Positions 42,426 to 52,129 are shown, counted from the first letter of the stretch. The stretch is DNA of 64,000 bases from Chloroflexota bacterium (GCA_016210495.1 JACQUC010000129.1:55097-119096); one strand, 5' to 3'. Notes: generated by a model from the sequence alone, not told the origin. Numbers and translations: made by a program.

Positions 42426-43625
42426 CTACTGCTTGCCCAGGATGCTCAGCGCGTACTCCACGTACGAGTTGTCGACCAGCTTGCTGACGTCCGCTCTTTC
42501 GTCCGGCTTTATCAGCCCCTGCTCGACGTAGAAGTTCTGGTCGTCTATCAGGTGCTGTGTGAAGATATACCCGTTGCGGTCGAAGCCGGGGCTGCGTACC
42601 TTGCGGTATACGGCGGGGTCCTTCAGCGGGGTGTGCTTCATTAGAATACTGATGATTTCATCCAGTCCCACATTGCGATCAAACCCGTCGACGTAGGCCC
42701 GGATTCCTTTGATATACGCGATTATGAACCGCTTTGCTGCCTCTGGCTGTCGCTGCGTGAAATTCGGCGCAAACATCACAACGCCGACCTGGTGATTTGG
42801 GTAGAAGTCCGGATGAGCGCTCTTCCAGTTGACGAACAGTCCCTGCTCTGCTCCCTGGGTGGCAAAGGGCTCCGAAAGGATGCCCGCGTCGATTGCTTTG
42901 TTGGCGAAGGCTGCCAGCATATCGGGGAACGGCATCGTGACGATGTCGGCGTCTTTTAGCGAAAGACCCCCCTTCGCCAAAGCCTTGGCAATCTGTACGT
43001 AGCCAGGTCCGTTCTTCGAGACTATAGCGATTTTCAGTCCCTTGAGGTCTTTGAAGTCTTTGACCCGCTCCGCCACGTCGCGACGCACGGCGAGGGTATT
43101 GTATTCGTGTCCGGTGGCATTCCGTCCAGAATCTGCCACCGCACTTACGCTTATGCCCCTCGCCACTGCGTTGAACAGAGCTGCCGTGACCGCGGCGTTG
43201 GCGCTGTCTAGCTGCCCTGCCGCCAGCGGCGGGATTACTGATCCGGACGCGTCAAAAGGCGTAAGCTCTAAGTCGAGCCCCTGCTCCTTGAAGTAACCCT
43301 TTTCAAGCGCTACGTACACCGCCGAAGCACTGTCGCGGCCCGGATTGCCATACTTGACCTTGACGGGTGGACTCAACGGGGCCAGGGCGACATCCTTCGA
43401 CCGTGGGGTCGGTTTCGCGGCGTCCTTTGCCACCGGCTTGGTCGCCTCTGCCGCCGGTTTAGCCGGCTGCGGCGCCGTCGTAGCCACCGGTTTGGCGGGA
43501 GGTGGCGGCGGTGGAGTTGCCGTGGGAGGCGGCTGGGCTGGCTGGACACAAGACAATGCCAGCAAAGAGATCGCCACGAGCGCGATGACGAGGGAACGGT
43601 TAGCGCCACGATCCAGAAGTCTCAA
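42426..43625 (-). CDS. NMT1/THI5-type ABC substrate-binding lipoprotein 1
   Basis: The 399-residue exported binding protein's signal ends in LLALSC, then a long Pro/Ala/Lys/Thr linker. The mature domain (KVKYGNPGRDSASAVYVALEKGYFKEQGLDLEL) is typical of the SsuA/NMT1-THI5 group, which binds sulfonates, nitrate, pyrimidine precursors or aromatic acids. The start is uncertain: TTG at 43625 abuts AAGGAG. It is the third of three tandem paralogues on the minus strand with no permease or ATPase beside them. Confidence 0.85.
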   Translation of the reverse strand: MRLLDRGANRSLVIALVAISLLALSCVQPAQPPPTATPPPPPPAKPVATTAPQPAKPAAEATKPVAKDAAKPTPRSKDVALAPLSPPVKVKYGNPGRDSASAVYVALEKGYFKEQGLDLELTPFDASGSVIPPLAAGQLDSANAAVTAALFNAVARGISVSAVADSGRNATGHEYNTLAVRRDVAERVKDFKDLKGLKIAIVSKNGPGYVQIAKALAKGGLSLKDADIVTMPFPDMLAAFANKAIDAGILSEPFATQGAEQGLFVNWKSAHPDFYPNHQVGVVMFAPNFTQRQPEAAKRFIIAYIKGIRAYVDGFDRNVGLDEIISILMKHTPLKDPAVYRKVRSPGFDRNGYIFTQHLIDDQNFYVEQGLIKPDERADVSKLVDNSYVEYALSILGKQ

Positions 43626-43677
43626 CTCCTTGCCTCCTTGCCATTCACTTAGCTTGCCAGGCCTGGTCCCGCTCTCG

Positions 43678-44883
43678 TTACTCCTTGCCCACGATACCCA
43701 GAGCGTACTCCAGATAGCTGTAGTTCACCAGCTTGTCGATGTTAGCCTTCTCGCTGGCATTGATCAGCCCCTGACTCACGAAGAAGTCCTGGTCGTCCTT
43801 GAGGTGCTGGGTGAGAATGTACCCGTTTCGGTCGAATCCGGGGACCTTCATCTTGTTGTATAGCGCGACATCTTTGACATTGGTGTACTTGGTCATTATC
43901 CTGATGACTTCGTCCTTGTTCACGCCCTTGTCGAAGGCGTCCAGGTAGTCGCGAATACCCCGGATGTAGGCGATCAAAAACCTCCTGGCTGCCTCGGGCT
44001 GGCGCTCCATGAACTGGGGCGCGTACAGCATAACTGAGGTCTGGTGATCCGGGTAGAAATCCGGGTGGGCGTATTTCCAGTTGACGGCTAGGCCTTGCTC
44101 TTGCGCCTGGGTGCTAAACGGCTCGACGACGATACCGGCGTCGAGGGCCTTGTTGGCGAAGGCGGCCATCTGATCCGGCCAGAACATATAAACCAGGTTG
44201 ACGTCATTGAAGGAAAGCCCGGCCTTGGCCAGGATCTTGCCCATTTCCGGGTAGGCTGGGCCATTGTTCGAAACGACGCCGATCTTCAGCCCTTTGAGGT
44301 CTTTGAAGTCCTTCACCTTATCGGCCAGGTCCTTGCGAATCATCAGGGAGATGTGCTGGTGTCCGGCGCCCGTTTTCGCCGAGGTCGCCGCGGCGTTGAT
44401 CCCGATACCGCGGGCGAAGGAGTTGAACAGGGCAACCGTGGTGCCGGCGCCCGCGATCTCCAACTGGCCCGCCGCCAGGGCGGGTATGACCTTGGAAGAT
44501 GCGTCGAAAGGTACCCAGTCGACTTCGAGACCGAGCTCCTTGAAGTAGCCCCGCTCGGTTCCCAGGAAGATCGGTCCATCGTCGGAGATGCCCAGACTGC
44601 CTATTCTCAGCTTAACAGCCGGGCTCAAGGGAGCAGGCATTGCCGCTTTGGTTGGCGCCGTCGCCGTAGCCTTTGCCGCCGGCTTTTCCGCCGCTTTTTC
44701 GGCGGGCTTGGTAGCCACCGCCGGCGCAGCCTGCGTCGGTTGCGCCGCGGGCGCCTTCGTGGGCACGGCTGTTGGCGGCGCTGGCGCCGCGCATGCCACC
44801 AGTAAGAGAAGCGCGAAGATACCCGCGATCCACCCCGCCTCCCCGTTGAAAGCTGCACGCACTAGTGTTCCTGCTCTAGCCAC
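43678..44883 (-). CDS. NMT1/THI5-type ABC substrate-binding lipoprotein 2
   Basis: The 401-residue paralogue of the protein at 42426 has lipobox LLLVAC, a roughly 60-residue Ala/Pro/Lys linker and the mature start VKLRIGSLGISDDGPIFLGTERGYFKELGLEVDW. GTG at 44883 lies eight bases after GGAG; another GTG three codons earlier is possible. It ends 52 bp before gene 1 of the set. The close similarity of their C-termini (NGYILTQHLKDDQDF versus NGYIFTQHLIDDQNF) indicates recent duplication. Confidence 0.87.
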   Translation of the reverse strand: MARAGTLVRAAFNGEAGWIAGIFALLLLVACAAPAPPTAVPTKAPAAQPTQAAPAVATKPAEKAAEKPAAKATATAPTKAAMPAPLSPAVKLRIGSLGISDDGPIFLGTERGYFKELGLEVDWVPFDASSKVIPALAAGQLEIAGAGTTVALFNSFARGIGINAAATSAKTGAGHQHISLMIRKDLADKVKDFKDLKGLKIGVVSNNGPAYPEMGKILAKAGLSFNDVNLVYMFWPDQMAAFANKALDAGIVVEPFSTQAQEQGLAVNWKYAHPDFYPDHQTSVMLYAPQFMERQPEAARRFLIAYIRGIRDYLDAFDKGVNKDEVIRIMTKYTNVKDVALYNKMKVPGFDRNGYILTQHLKDDQDFFVSQGLINASEKANIDKLVNYSYLEYALGIVGKE

Positions 44884-45391
44884 TCTCGTCACTCCATTCT
44901 TTTCTTTTTTGGCATAGCTAAACGAAAAAGGAACCCGACCTCAGCACGCGTATCCAAAAACGGGCCTCTCGGACCCGATCCAAGATTGCACAGGGGACAT
45001 CCAACGGGATAGCCGAACGGATCGCCGCCAATCATATCACGGTCCCACGCATCTGTCAATGGCTTCGCCTGTATGGCTGTATGCCTAGTTGCCCGCGCCG
45101 ACGCCGACAACGTCTCATCGCAAGCATGCCATCCAGCGCTTGGATAATAGATGATATTGACCGCTGCTCCATGTCGTGTTATGCTTTCTAACAAGAAGTA
45201 TGACCACGGGGTAATAGTGTGGCATCTTTCAGGCATGGTGGCCCAACCACCGCAAGAGTATCACCATATCCCACCTCGAGGCTGGAATCGGTAGCGGTGA
45301 TGTGCTGCAACTCCTTATTCGGGCAGAGCGTGGAGATCTGAACGACAATCTGGTGACGTCGCATGCAACGTCACCAGATTACCCGTGACCC
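44884..45391. other. Intergenic region between tandem binding-protein genes 3 and 2
   Basis: This region of about 500 bp contains a palindromic repeat (45347-45380) just after the stop of gene 3 and a small hairpin (GGTGGCCCAACCACC near 45238-45252). No gene was recognised. The promoter of gene 2 should be here, but I could not place it. Confidence 0.4.
45347..45380. repeat. 34-bp palindromic repeat with GACGT-GCATGCAACGTC core
   Basis: The arms AATCTGGTGACGTCGCA / TGCAACGTCACCAGATT differ at one position. It shares its core with 35914-35947 and 56385-56412 but has different outer arms. It could end transcription of the binding-protein gene at 45392. Confidence 0.65.
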
Positions 45392-46567
45392 CTACTTCCT
45401 TCCCAGTTGCAGCACCGCGTAATCCACCCACTGGTTGTCGATGAGGTCTTTCTCCGCGAACTTCTCTTTGATGTAGCCTTTTGCTATGTACCAGTCCTGA
45501 TCGTCCATAATGCTCTTGGCGTTCACGTAGCCGTTGTCGTTTATCCCCTGGGGAGTAATCTTTTCGAACATCGCAGGATCCTTAATGGACGTCCACTTGG
45601 TCATGATCGGGATGACCTCGCTCTTGCCTTTGTTGCGCAGAAAAGCGTCGTTGTAGTCCCTGATCCCCTTCACGTAAGCGACCATGTAGCGCCTCGCCAC
45701 ATCCGGCTTGTCCTTCATAAAGTGCGGCGCATACATCAGCACGGCCAGTTGGTGGTCGGGAGCGAAGTCGTAGGTAGCTTTCCAGATGCTCGCGATCCCC
45801 CTCTCTCGTGCGACGGTGACGAATGGCTCGATCATTTGCGCAACGTCTGCGGCCTTGTTTGCCAGCGCGGCGGCCTGGTCGGGGAACGGCAGCTCGATTA
45901 TGTTGACGTCACCGAGGGTGAGGTTACCCTTCTTGAGTGCCCGATCGAGTTCGATCTCGGCCCCCGTGGCCTTGTTGATAATCACGACGTTCTTGCCCTT
46001 CAGATCGGCGTAGTCCTTGAGGGCGCCACTATCCATCAGGTCCTTGCGGCCCGCGAGCACGATATAATTGTTATTGACGATCCTGGTGATGTCTGCCACG
46101 ACCTTGATGGGCAGTTGGCGGGTAATAGCATTGAAAAGGGCGGCGTTGGGACTGCCCCTGCCCACCTCCAACTGGCCCGCCGCCATCGGCACCATCATCT
46201 TCGCCGCCGTGTCGATCACGGTCAGCTCGAGGTTGATCCCCTGCTCCCTGAAGTACCCTTTTTCCAGCGCGATATAAGTGGGCCCGTCGGCGGCCGATCC
46301 TATGTGCCCCGCCCGCACAAGCGTCATCTCCGTCGGCTTCGCCGCCGCCGGCGTCGCCTGGCTTGGCTTGGGAGCCTGCGGCGCCGCCGTAGCCGTCGGA
46401 GCGGCGGGAGCTACCGCCGGTGCCGCGGTGGCCGCCGGTTTGGCTGCAGGGGGTGGCGTTGGCGTTGGCGTTGGCGGGGCAGGTTGCGCGCACGACAGCG
46501 CAACCAATGACAGGACTGACAAGACCACCGAGAAAATGTACGGGTACACGCGGGGTTGAGATTTCAT
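45392..46567 (-). CDS. NMT1/THI5-type ABC substrate-binding lipoprotein 3
   Basis: The 391-residue exported lipoprotein starts at ATG 46567 (GGAGGCGAACAC upstream). It has an MKSQPRVYPY n-region, lipobox LVALSC and a Pro/Thr/Ala linker. The mature domain TLVRAGHIGSAADGPTYIALEKGYFREQGINLEL belongs to the NMT1/THI5 group but is more diverged from genes 1 and 2 than they are from each other. It is the first of the three-gene minus-strand series. The ligand is unknown. Confidence 0.87.
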   Translation of the reverse strand: MKSQPRVYPYIFSVVLSVLSLVALSCAQPAPPTPTPTPPPAAKPAATAAPAVAPAAPTATAAPQAPKPSQATPAAAKPTEMTLVRAGHIGSAADGPTYIALEKGYFREQGINLELTVIDTAAKMMVPMAAGQLEVGRGSPNAALFNAITRQLPIKVVADITRIVNNNYIVLAGRKDLMDSGALKDYADLKGKNVVIINKATGAEIELDRALKKGNLTLGDVNIIELPFPDQAAALANKAADVAQMIEPFVTVARERGIASIWKATYDFAPDHQLAVLMYAPHFMKDKPDVARRYMVAYVKGIRDYNDAFLRNKGKSEVIPIMTKWTSIKDPAMFEKITPQGINDNGYVNAKSIMDDQDWYIAKGYIKEKFAEKDLIDNQWVDYAVLQLGRK

Positions 46568-47124
46568 GTGTTCGCCTCCTTCTTTTGATTGTGCTCCTGG
46601 GCAGAGCGCCAACGAGGGGTCTAAACCGCAGATCAATTCGGCGACGTCACATTTGGCTAGGGGACAACTCTCCCAACCACGCCCCTCGCGCGTGCTTGGC
46701 CGGCCCTCGGGGTCCTTCGGCGCCCCGATAGATCGGGGTCGCCGTCAACCCGTTTGGCAGGAGCACGCCAGTTGGAGGGTTGACGCGAGCCCGCCTGAGG
46801 CGGACCGCGAAGGACTCCGTCCTTTGCCAAGCTCGAATGTGACATTGTCACCGCCCACCACTTTTGTGGCTTTATCTTTAGCACCATCCGCGCGCGATGT
46901 CAATACGTTCGCCGAAAATTAGCAGTAGCTCCTATGCGCCCTGTTCATCATCCTCATTTTGGCCGTCTTGCTTCGGCTGTGGGATCCCTTTGGCACAGGT
47001 TGTGCAGTCCAAATTTCCCCAGATTTTGAACAATGGGTGTGGGTCCGGAATGTGGGCGACGGGTATATTCGGTGCAGCGAGACGAATCTGGGCCGCAACC
47101 GTTGGATATCGCTAAGGAGCTAAG
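46568..47124. other. Divergent intergenic region with hairpin repeats
   Basis: This 557-bp region holds a hairpin CCCCGAT-AG-ATCGGGG (46724-46739), an inverted repeat GTCAACCC/GGGTTGAC (46745-46785) and an ATG-less open frame (46929-47123) with one hydrophobic segment. The promoters of the two divergent genes were not identified with confidence. Confidence 0.4.
46724..46785. repeat. Pair of intergenic inverted repeats
   Basis: CCCCGAT/ATCGGGG (46724-46739) is followed directly by GTCAACCC/GGGTTGAC (46745-46752 with 46778-46785). It resembles the compact hairpin repeats seen elsewhere in this window. Confidence 0.45.
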
Positions 47125-48552
47125 ATGAGGAATGAGCACATTAAGCCTCAGGCCAAGCGCTCGGCTTTGAAACGTTTGTTTGAGGAAGCCACCAGGATCT
47201 TCGCCCACGCCAGGCGGATCCTTGCCATTGCGCTGAGTCTGGCGCTGGCAATGAGCATGTTGGTCGTGCCGGTGGCCGAGGCGGCTCCAGGTGACCTGGA
47301 CAGGGCGTTTGGCGGCAGCGGCATAGTTAGGACCGATTTTGGCGCGGAAGCCGACGACGAAGCCGGGGCCGTCGCCGTGCAGTCTGACGGCAAGATCGTC
47401 GTGGTGGGCTCCACCCGTGCTGCCCGGAGTTTCAAGCGCACCTTCGCGGTCGCGCGGTACAACAGCAACGGTACCCTGGACGCGACCTTCGGCGTGGGTG
47501 GCAAGGTGGTGACCAACGTCGCGGGCGACAACTTCAGCCGCGACTCAGCTCGAGACGTGGTCCTTCTGCCCGATGGTCGTATCCTGGTGGTCGGCGTCAG
47601 CGCCGCCGGCTTCGCCCTGGCCCGCTACAACTGCGATGGCGCCCTGAACAATACCTTCGGCATCGGAGGCCTCGTGCGGACGGATTTTGGCCCCGGTACT
47701 ATCGCTGAGGCCAACGCGGCCGCCGTCCAGCCCGATGGGAAGATCGTGGTGGTGGGCTTGCGGCGATTCCTCGGCAATACTGACATCGCGATCGCGCGCT
47801 ACAACGCCGACGGTACCCCAGATCAGACCTTCGGCGCGGACGGCAAGAACGTGGAAAGCTTTGGTGGGAATGAGGGGGCGACTGACGTCGTGCTGCAGAG
47901 CGACGGCAAGATCGTCGTCTCCGTCTCGGTGGAGTTCGGCGGCGATTTCGATTTCGCGGTGGCGCGTTTCGAGAGCAACGGCCTCCCGGACATCACGTTT
48001 GGCGCACAGGGACTGGCGCGGATCCGTGGCCCTTCCAACGAGGAGGCCTCCGCCCTTGCTTTCCATATCGGTGGCAAGATCGTGGCGGTCGGACGCAACT
48101 TCGACCGTGGCCAAAGAGTGTTCCCCAAAGAGTTCCTGGTGTGGCGGTTCAACAGCAACGGCACCGTGGATACTGCCTTTGGCCAGGGTGGCAGGGCGAT
48201 CGTCGACTTTCCTGGCCAGGACGCGGCGGCTACCGCTGTCGTCGTAGAGCCACAGAGGCCCAAAGGCGATCCCTTCCCATCTCGATTCAGGATCGTAGTG
48301 GCCGGCTCCGCCATCACACGATTAGTGGGGGGGCCGCATTTTGCCCTGGCGCGTTTCGACAGCAACGGCACTCTGGATGCTACATTTGGCCGTGGTGGCA
48401 CGGTGACGACCTCGCTCTTTGGCTTTAATCTGGCCGCCAATGGCGCTGCCCTTCAGCCGAACAACAACGTGGTCGCCGTGGGGGTGTCCTCGGCTCGCAC
48501 GGTACCCCCCGGCCCGGCTAACTTCGTGGTAGCACGGTACCTCTGGCAGTGA
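47125..48552 (+). CDS. Secreted delta-60 repeat protein 1
   Basis: The 475-residue protein has a signal peptide (hydrophobic ILAIALSLALAMSMLVVPVAEA after a basic region). It then has about seven copies of the delta-60 repeat, each near 55-60 residues with the pattern GxLDxxFGxGG-x-x-T and QxDGKIVVVG followed by FAVARYNxNG. The first repeats start at GDLDRAFGGSG and GTLDATFGVGG. Such repeats are thought to form a beta-propeller-like extracellular domain; the function is not known. AGGAGCTAAG precedes ATG. It is the first of three tandem paralogues. Confidence 0.88.
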   Translation: MRNEHIKPQAKRSALKRLFEEATRIFAHARRILAIALSLALAMSMLVVPVAEAAPGDLDRAFGGSGIVRTDFGAEADDEAGAVAVQSDGKIVVVGSTRAARSFKRTFAVARYNSNGTLDATFGVGGKVVTNVAGDNFSRDSARDVVLLPDGRILVVGVSAAGFALARYNCDGALNNTFGIGGLVRTDFGPGTIAEANAAAVQPDGKIVVVGLRRFLGNTDIAIARYNADGTPDQTFGADGKNVESFGGNEGATDVVLQSDGKIVVSVSVEFGGDFDFAVARFESNGLPDITFGAQGLARIRGPSNEEASALAFHIGGKIVAVGRNFDRGQRVFPKEFLVWRFNSNGTVDTAFGQGGRAIVDFPGQDAAATAVVVEPQRPKGDPFPSRFRIVVAGSAITRLVGGPHFALARFDSNGTLDATFGRGGTVTTSLFGFNLAANGAALQPNNNVVAVGVSSARTVPPGPANFVVARYLWQ

Positions 48553-48575
48553 GTGGACAGAAAGGAGTTTGCTTT

Positions 48576-49970
48576 ATGAACGCCAAGCGGGCACTCGCGA
48601 TTGCGCTGAGTGCTGTTTCTATTTTGGGACTATTGCTGCTACCCGGCAGCGTGCTGACGCCTATGGTCGCCGAGGCTTTGCCCGGCGGCCTGGACATAAC
48701 CTTTGGCCGGAACGGCCTGATACAAGAAACCTTCGGGGGGAGTGACCAAGCCAACGCAGTGGCCATCCAGTCTGACGGCAAGATCGTGGTCGCTGGGTCT
48801 TCGGTAAATAATGGGGAGAGATTCGCGCTGGCACGCTACGAGAGCCGCGGCTTCTTGGATTTTTTCAGTTTTGGAACGGGCGGGAAAGTGGTGACAGACT
48901 TCCCCGGTTTCCCCGATGTGGTAGCCAGCGACGTTGCCATCCAGCCCGACGCCAAGATCGTAGTGGTCGGCACGGCGAACGCGAACAGCAGCCTGGCGGA
49001 CTTCGCGCTGGCACGCTATAACAGTAATGGCACGCTGGACACGACCTTCGGCACGTGTTTGCTTCCCGGCGCGTGCACCGGCACACAACTGACCGATTTT
49101 GGGATAATCAGGGCTCCTGCTGATGTGGCGAGGGCGGTTGCCCTCCAGCCCGACGGGAAGATCGTCGTGGCCGGGGGAAATGTGGAGGACGTCGAGTTGG
49201 CGCGATATACCAGGGACGGCAACCTGGATCCGACCTTCGGCCAGGGTGGTAAGGCGATAGTGAATTTTCGTCTTGGCTTTGAGGAGGCCGTCGACGTCGT
49301 GCTCCAGGGCGACGGCAAGATCGTGACGGCCGTCCGTTTGCAGCAGTTCATACCCGGGCAACGCCTGGATCACGATTTCGCGGTGGCGCGTTTTGAAGCT
49401 GACGGGAGGCCGGACACGACCTTTGGCACCGGCGGTATCACGTGGTTCAGAACCGCTTCCGACGAGGAGGCTAGATCGGTTGCTCTCCAGCTCGACGGTA
49501 AAATCGTCGCGGCCGGCCGTACTACGAGCACTCGCACGCGGCCTGATTTCGTGGTGGCGCGGTTCGACACGAACGGCCTCTTGGACACCACCTTTGGCGC
49601 TGGGACAGGCGTGGTGACCACGGACTTTGGCGGTCCGGACGAGGCTACCGGCGTAGCCGTCGTGGCATTCCCGGTGTTCCCGGGTCCACGGATTGGACAG
49701 AAGATCGTGGTGGTGGGGTGGTCGCGGATTGACTTGACGGCTTTCGCAGTGGCGCGTTACAACCTCGACGGTACTCTGGATGCCGATTTTGGCTTAGGCG
49801 GCAAGACCACCAACGCCTGGATTGGTGGCGCCGACCTTGCTGCCCATGCGGTTGCCGTGGGCCCGCCCAACCGGAGCATCGTGTTGGTGGGGGTCAGCGC
49901 CACAATCCCTGTCGCCCCCGGTTCTTCCGTCAACCAGGACTTTGCGGTGGCGCGGTTTCTCTGGCAGTGA
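48576..49970 (+). CDS. Secreted delta-60 repeat protein 2
   Basis: This 464-residue paralogue has a signal peptide (ALAIALSAVSILGLLLLPGS) and seven delta-60 repeats (GGLDITFGRNG through GTLDADFGLGG). One repeat is expanded by CLLPGACTGTQ, with two extra cysteines that could form a disulfide. ATG at 48576 has AAAGGAG eight bases upstream; a GTG overlapping the previous stop is less likely. It lies 23 bp after protein 1, in the same transcription unit. Confidence 0.88.
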   Translation: MNAKRALAIALSAVSILGLLLLPGSVLTPMVAEALPGGLDITFGRNGLIQETFGGSDQANAVAIQSDGKIVVAGSSVNNGERFALARYESRGFLDFFSFGTGGKVVTDFPGFPDVVASDVAIQPDAKIVVVGTANANSSLADFALARYNSNGTLDTTFGTCLLPGACTGTQLTDFGIIRAPADVARAVALQPDGKIVVAGGNVEDVELARYTRDGNLDPTFGQGGKAIVNFRLGFEEAVDVVLQGDGKIVTAVRLQQFIPGQRLDHDFAVARFEADGRPDTTFGTGGITWFRTASDEEARSVALQLDGKIVAAGRTTSTRTRPDFVVARFDTNGLLDTTFGAGTGVVTTDFGGPDEATGVAVVAFPVFPGPRIGQKIVVVGWSRIDLTAFAVARYNLDGTLDADFGLGGKTTNAWIGGADLAAHAVAVGPPNRSIVLVGVSATIPVAPGSSVNQDFAVARFLWQ

Positions 49971-50017
49971 CCAGACTACTCTTAGTCTGGACGAAGGTAG
50001 AAAGGAGTTCATAGCAG

Positions 50018-51406
50018 ATGTACGGTAAGCGGATCTTATTCGCGATCGTGAGTCTGGCGGTGGTACTGAGCACATTGGCGGTAGCAGGTGGGGGAATATT
50101 GGCTGTGGTTGCCGAGGCCGCCCCTGGCGATCTGGACACGTCCTTTGGCGGCGACGGGATAGTGAGCACCACTTCGTTGCGCAACCTTGTGGGATCGGTG
50201 CAAGGCAACTCCGTTGCCGTCCAGTCTGACGGCAAGATCGTAATGGCTGGCGCTGCGCAGGGGCCGTTTGACGGCAATGACTTCGGCCTGCTGCGCTACA
50301 ACCCCGATGGCACATTAGATGCGACATTTAGTCGCGAGGTGGTGACGACCGATATAGGCGGGGCCTCTGCCGACGAGGCGAGGGACGTGCTCATTCAGCC
50401 CGATGGCAAGATCGTGTCAGCCGGCAGGACTCAATTCCCCGGGCAGCGGAATGACTTCGCCCTCACTCGCCATTTGGGGATTGGGGGGTTTGATAGAAGC
50501 CTGGACATCACCTTCGGCCTCAACGGCAGAGTGACCACAGATTTCGGCGGCGATGATGTGGCCAACGCGGTTGCCCGCCAGTCCGATGGGAAGATTGTCG
50601 CGGCGGGAGGGAGCCGTTTGCGTGACCAAAACGTATTTCGCATCGCGCTGGCGCGCTATAATCTTAATGGCACCCTGGATCCGACGTTTGGCATCGGCGG
50701 CAAAGTCGTCCTTGTTTTTGCGAGCGGCGCCAGTCAGCAAGCCACCGACGTGGCGATCCAGCCCGACGGCAAGATCGTGGTAGCTGTCTCGTTCCAGTCA
50801 TTTCAGGGCCTCGGGTTCATTTTCGCGGTGGCGCGTTTCCAAAGCGATGGCAGCCTGGATCTCGGCTTCGGCCAACAGGGTCTGGCGCGGATAGTCACGT
50901 TCGGCAACGTGGTGGCGACCGCGCTGGCTCTCCTGCCTGACGGTAGGATCATGGTGGTCGGCCGTAACTTTCTAATGACTGGGCCAGTCGACTTCGTCGT
51001 GGCGCGTTTTTTCGCCAACGGCACCCTGGACGATGTGGTAGTGACAGACTTTGACGGCCGCCGGGACGGGGCGAACGCCGTCGTCGTCCTGCCGGGTGGT
51101 CCCCAGGGTACTAAGATCGTGGTGGCTGGGCTCAGCGCGGCGCCGGCCGGCCTGTTCGACGCGGCAGGATCCGAGTTCGCGCTGGCGCGGTACAACGTGA
51201 GTGGCGTGCTCGGCCTGGATGCCACCTTTGGCGTAGGCGGCAAGCTCCGTACTCGCTTCTCCGGGGCAGGCATAGCCCAACAAAGGAGTATCGCCAACGG
51301 CCTTGCCCTTCAGCCCTTGGACGGGACAATCGTGGCGGTGGGGACCACTAGGAACAGCTCGGGGGCCACGCAGACGCATCTCCTGGCGGCACGGTACCTG
51401 CCGTAG
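50018..51406 (+). CDS. Secreted delta-60 repeat protein 3
   Basis: The 462-residue third paralogue has a signal peptide (ILFAIVSLAVVLSTLAVAGGGILAVVAEA) and about seven delta-60 repeats, two of them shortened (GTLDATFSREVV and GTLDDVVV lack the FGxGG turn). AAAGGAG stands ten bases before ATG. It is 47 bp after protein 2. The uneven repeats suggest older divergence than proteins 1 and 2. A closed propeller of seven blades is consistent with the repeat count (inference). Confidence 0.87.
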   Translation: MYGKRILFAIVSLAVVLSTLAVAGGGILAVVAEAAPGDLDTSFGGDGIVSTTSLRNLVGSVQGNSVAVQSDGKIVMAGAAQGPFDGNDFGLLRYNPDGTLDATFSREVVTTDIGGASADEARDVLIQPDGKIVSAGRTQFPGQRNDFALTRHLGIGGFDRSLDITFGLNGRVTTDFGGDDVANAVARQSDGKIVAAGGSRLRDQNVFRIALARYNLNGTLDPTFGIGGKVVLVFASGASQQATDVAIQPDGKIVVAVSFQSFQGLGFIFAVARFQSDGSLDLGFGQQGLARIVTFGNVVATALALLPDGRIMVVGRNFLMTGPVDFVVARFFANGTLDDVVVTDFDGRRDGANAVVVLPGGPQGTKIVVAGLSAAPAGLFDAAGSEFALARYNVSGVLGLDATFGVGGKLRTRFSGAGIAQQRSIANGLALQPLDGTIVAVGTTRNSSGATQTHLLAARYLP

Positions 51407-51503
51407 TGGCGGGCTGGGAGTCAACGCTGTTACCCCAGACGGCGGTCTCTCCAAGACGCGCCGTCACCTTGCCTTGGCCACGGGCGTCGCCCAGGTGAAG
51501 TAG

Positions 51504-51947
51504 CTACGCACAATCCAGGCGTTCCGCCTGCTCCACGGCCCTCTCGATGACCTGCGCCGCGCCGACGGTAAGATCGTAGCTATCCAGGAGCCTTGGGTCG
51601 ATCATTCGGGCTTCCAGAACATCCGAGGCTGGATGCAGCTCGCCTGACCTCCACTTACCAAGAAAGTCGATTATCACGTAGTGGTACTGGATGCGGTCTT
51701 CGGTATCCAGCAGCACCCTGTCGATGACGTCGACCACCTGGCCGATCTCGACATCGATGCCGCATTCCTCCGCCACTTCCCGGCGCGCCGCCTCCCGCAC
51801 CGTCTCCCCTAGCTCGACGATGCCCCCGGGAATGCTCCACTTGCCGTAGGCCGGCTCCGCGCCCCTTTTGATAATCAGCACCTGGCCGTCTCTCACGACG
51901 ACCACGCCCACGGCCACTACCGGCAGCTCCGGGTACTCACGGGGCAT
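51504..51947 (-). CDS. Nudix hydrolase
   Basis: The 147-residue protein has an intact Nudix box, GGIVELGETVREAARREVAEECGI, with the REVAEE metal-binding core. Its N-terminal strands (VVAVGVVVVRDGQVLIIKRG) are as in ADP-ribose or NADH pyrophosphatases. Such enzymes cleave nucleoside diphosphate-linked compounds; the exact substrate is unknown. GGAGGAGCCG directly before ATG at 51947 sets the start, discarding a 34-residue extension that runs through a hairpin repeat. It is convergent with the delta-60 genes. Confidence 0.9.
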   Translation of the reverse strand: MPREYPELPVVAVGVVVVRDGQVLIIKRGAEPAYGKWSIPGGIVELGETVREAARREVAEECGIDVEIGQVVDVIDRVLLDTEDRIQYHYVIIDFLGKWRSGELHPASDVLEARMIDPRLLDSYDLTVGAAQVIERAVEQAERLDCA

Positions 51948-52014
51948 CGGCTCCTCCTTATTGCGCTCGCGTAGAGCATCGTCGAATACGACGTCGTTGG
52001 CCTGGAAGTGAAAT

Positions 52015-52036
52015 GGGCAACCACACAGGGTTGCCC
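52015..52036. repeat. Hairpin repeat of the GGGCAACC type
   Basis: GGGCAACC (52015-52022) pairs with GGTTGCCC (52029-52036) around a 6-base loop and is followed by CCTAC. It is similar in style to the GTAGGG-armed palindromes at 35914 and 56385. Confidence 0.5.
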
Positions 52037-52129
52037 CTACGACACTCATGGCCTATGGCGACCATCATACACTAGCGATAGGCCGGGGCTCGTGGTCCGC
52101 AGCCCCCCGACCCCCGGCCCTTGTCACCC

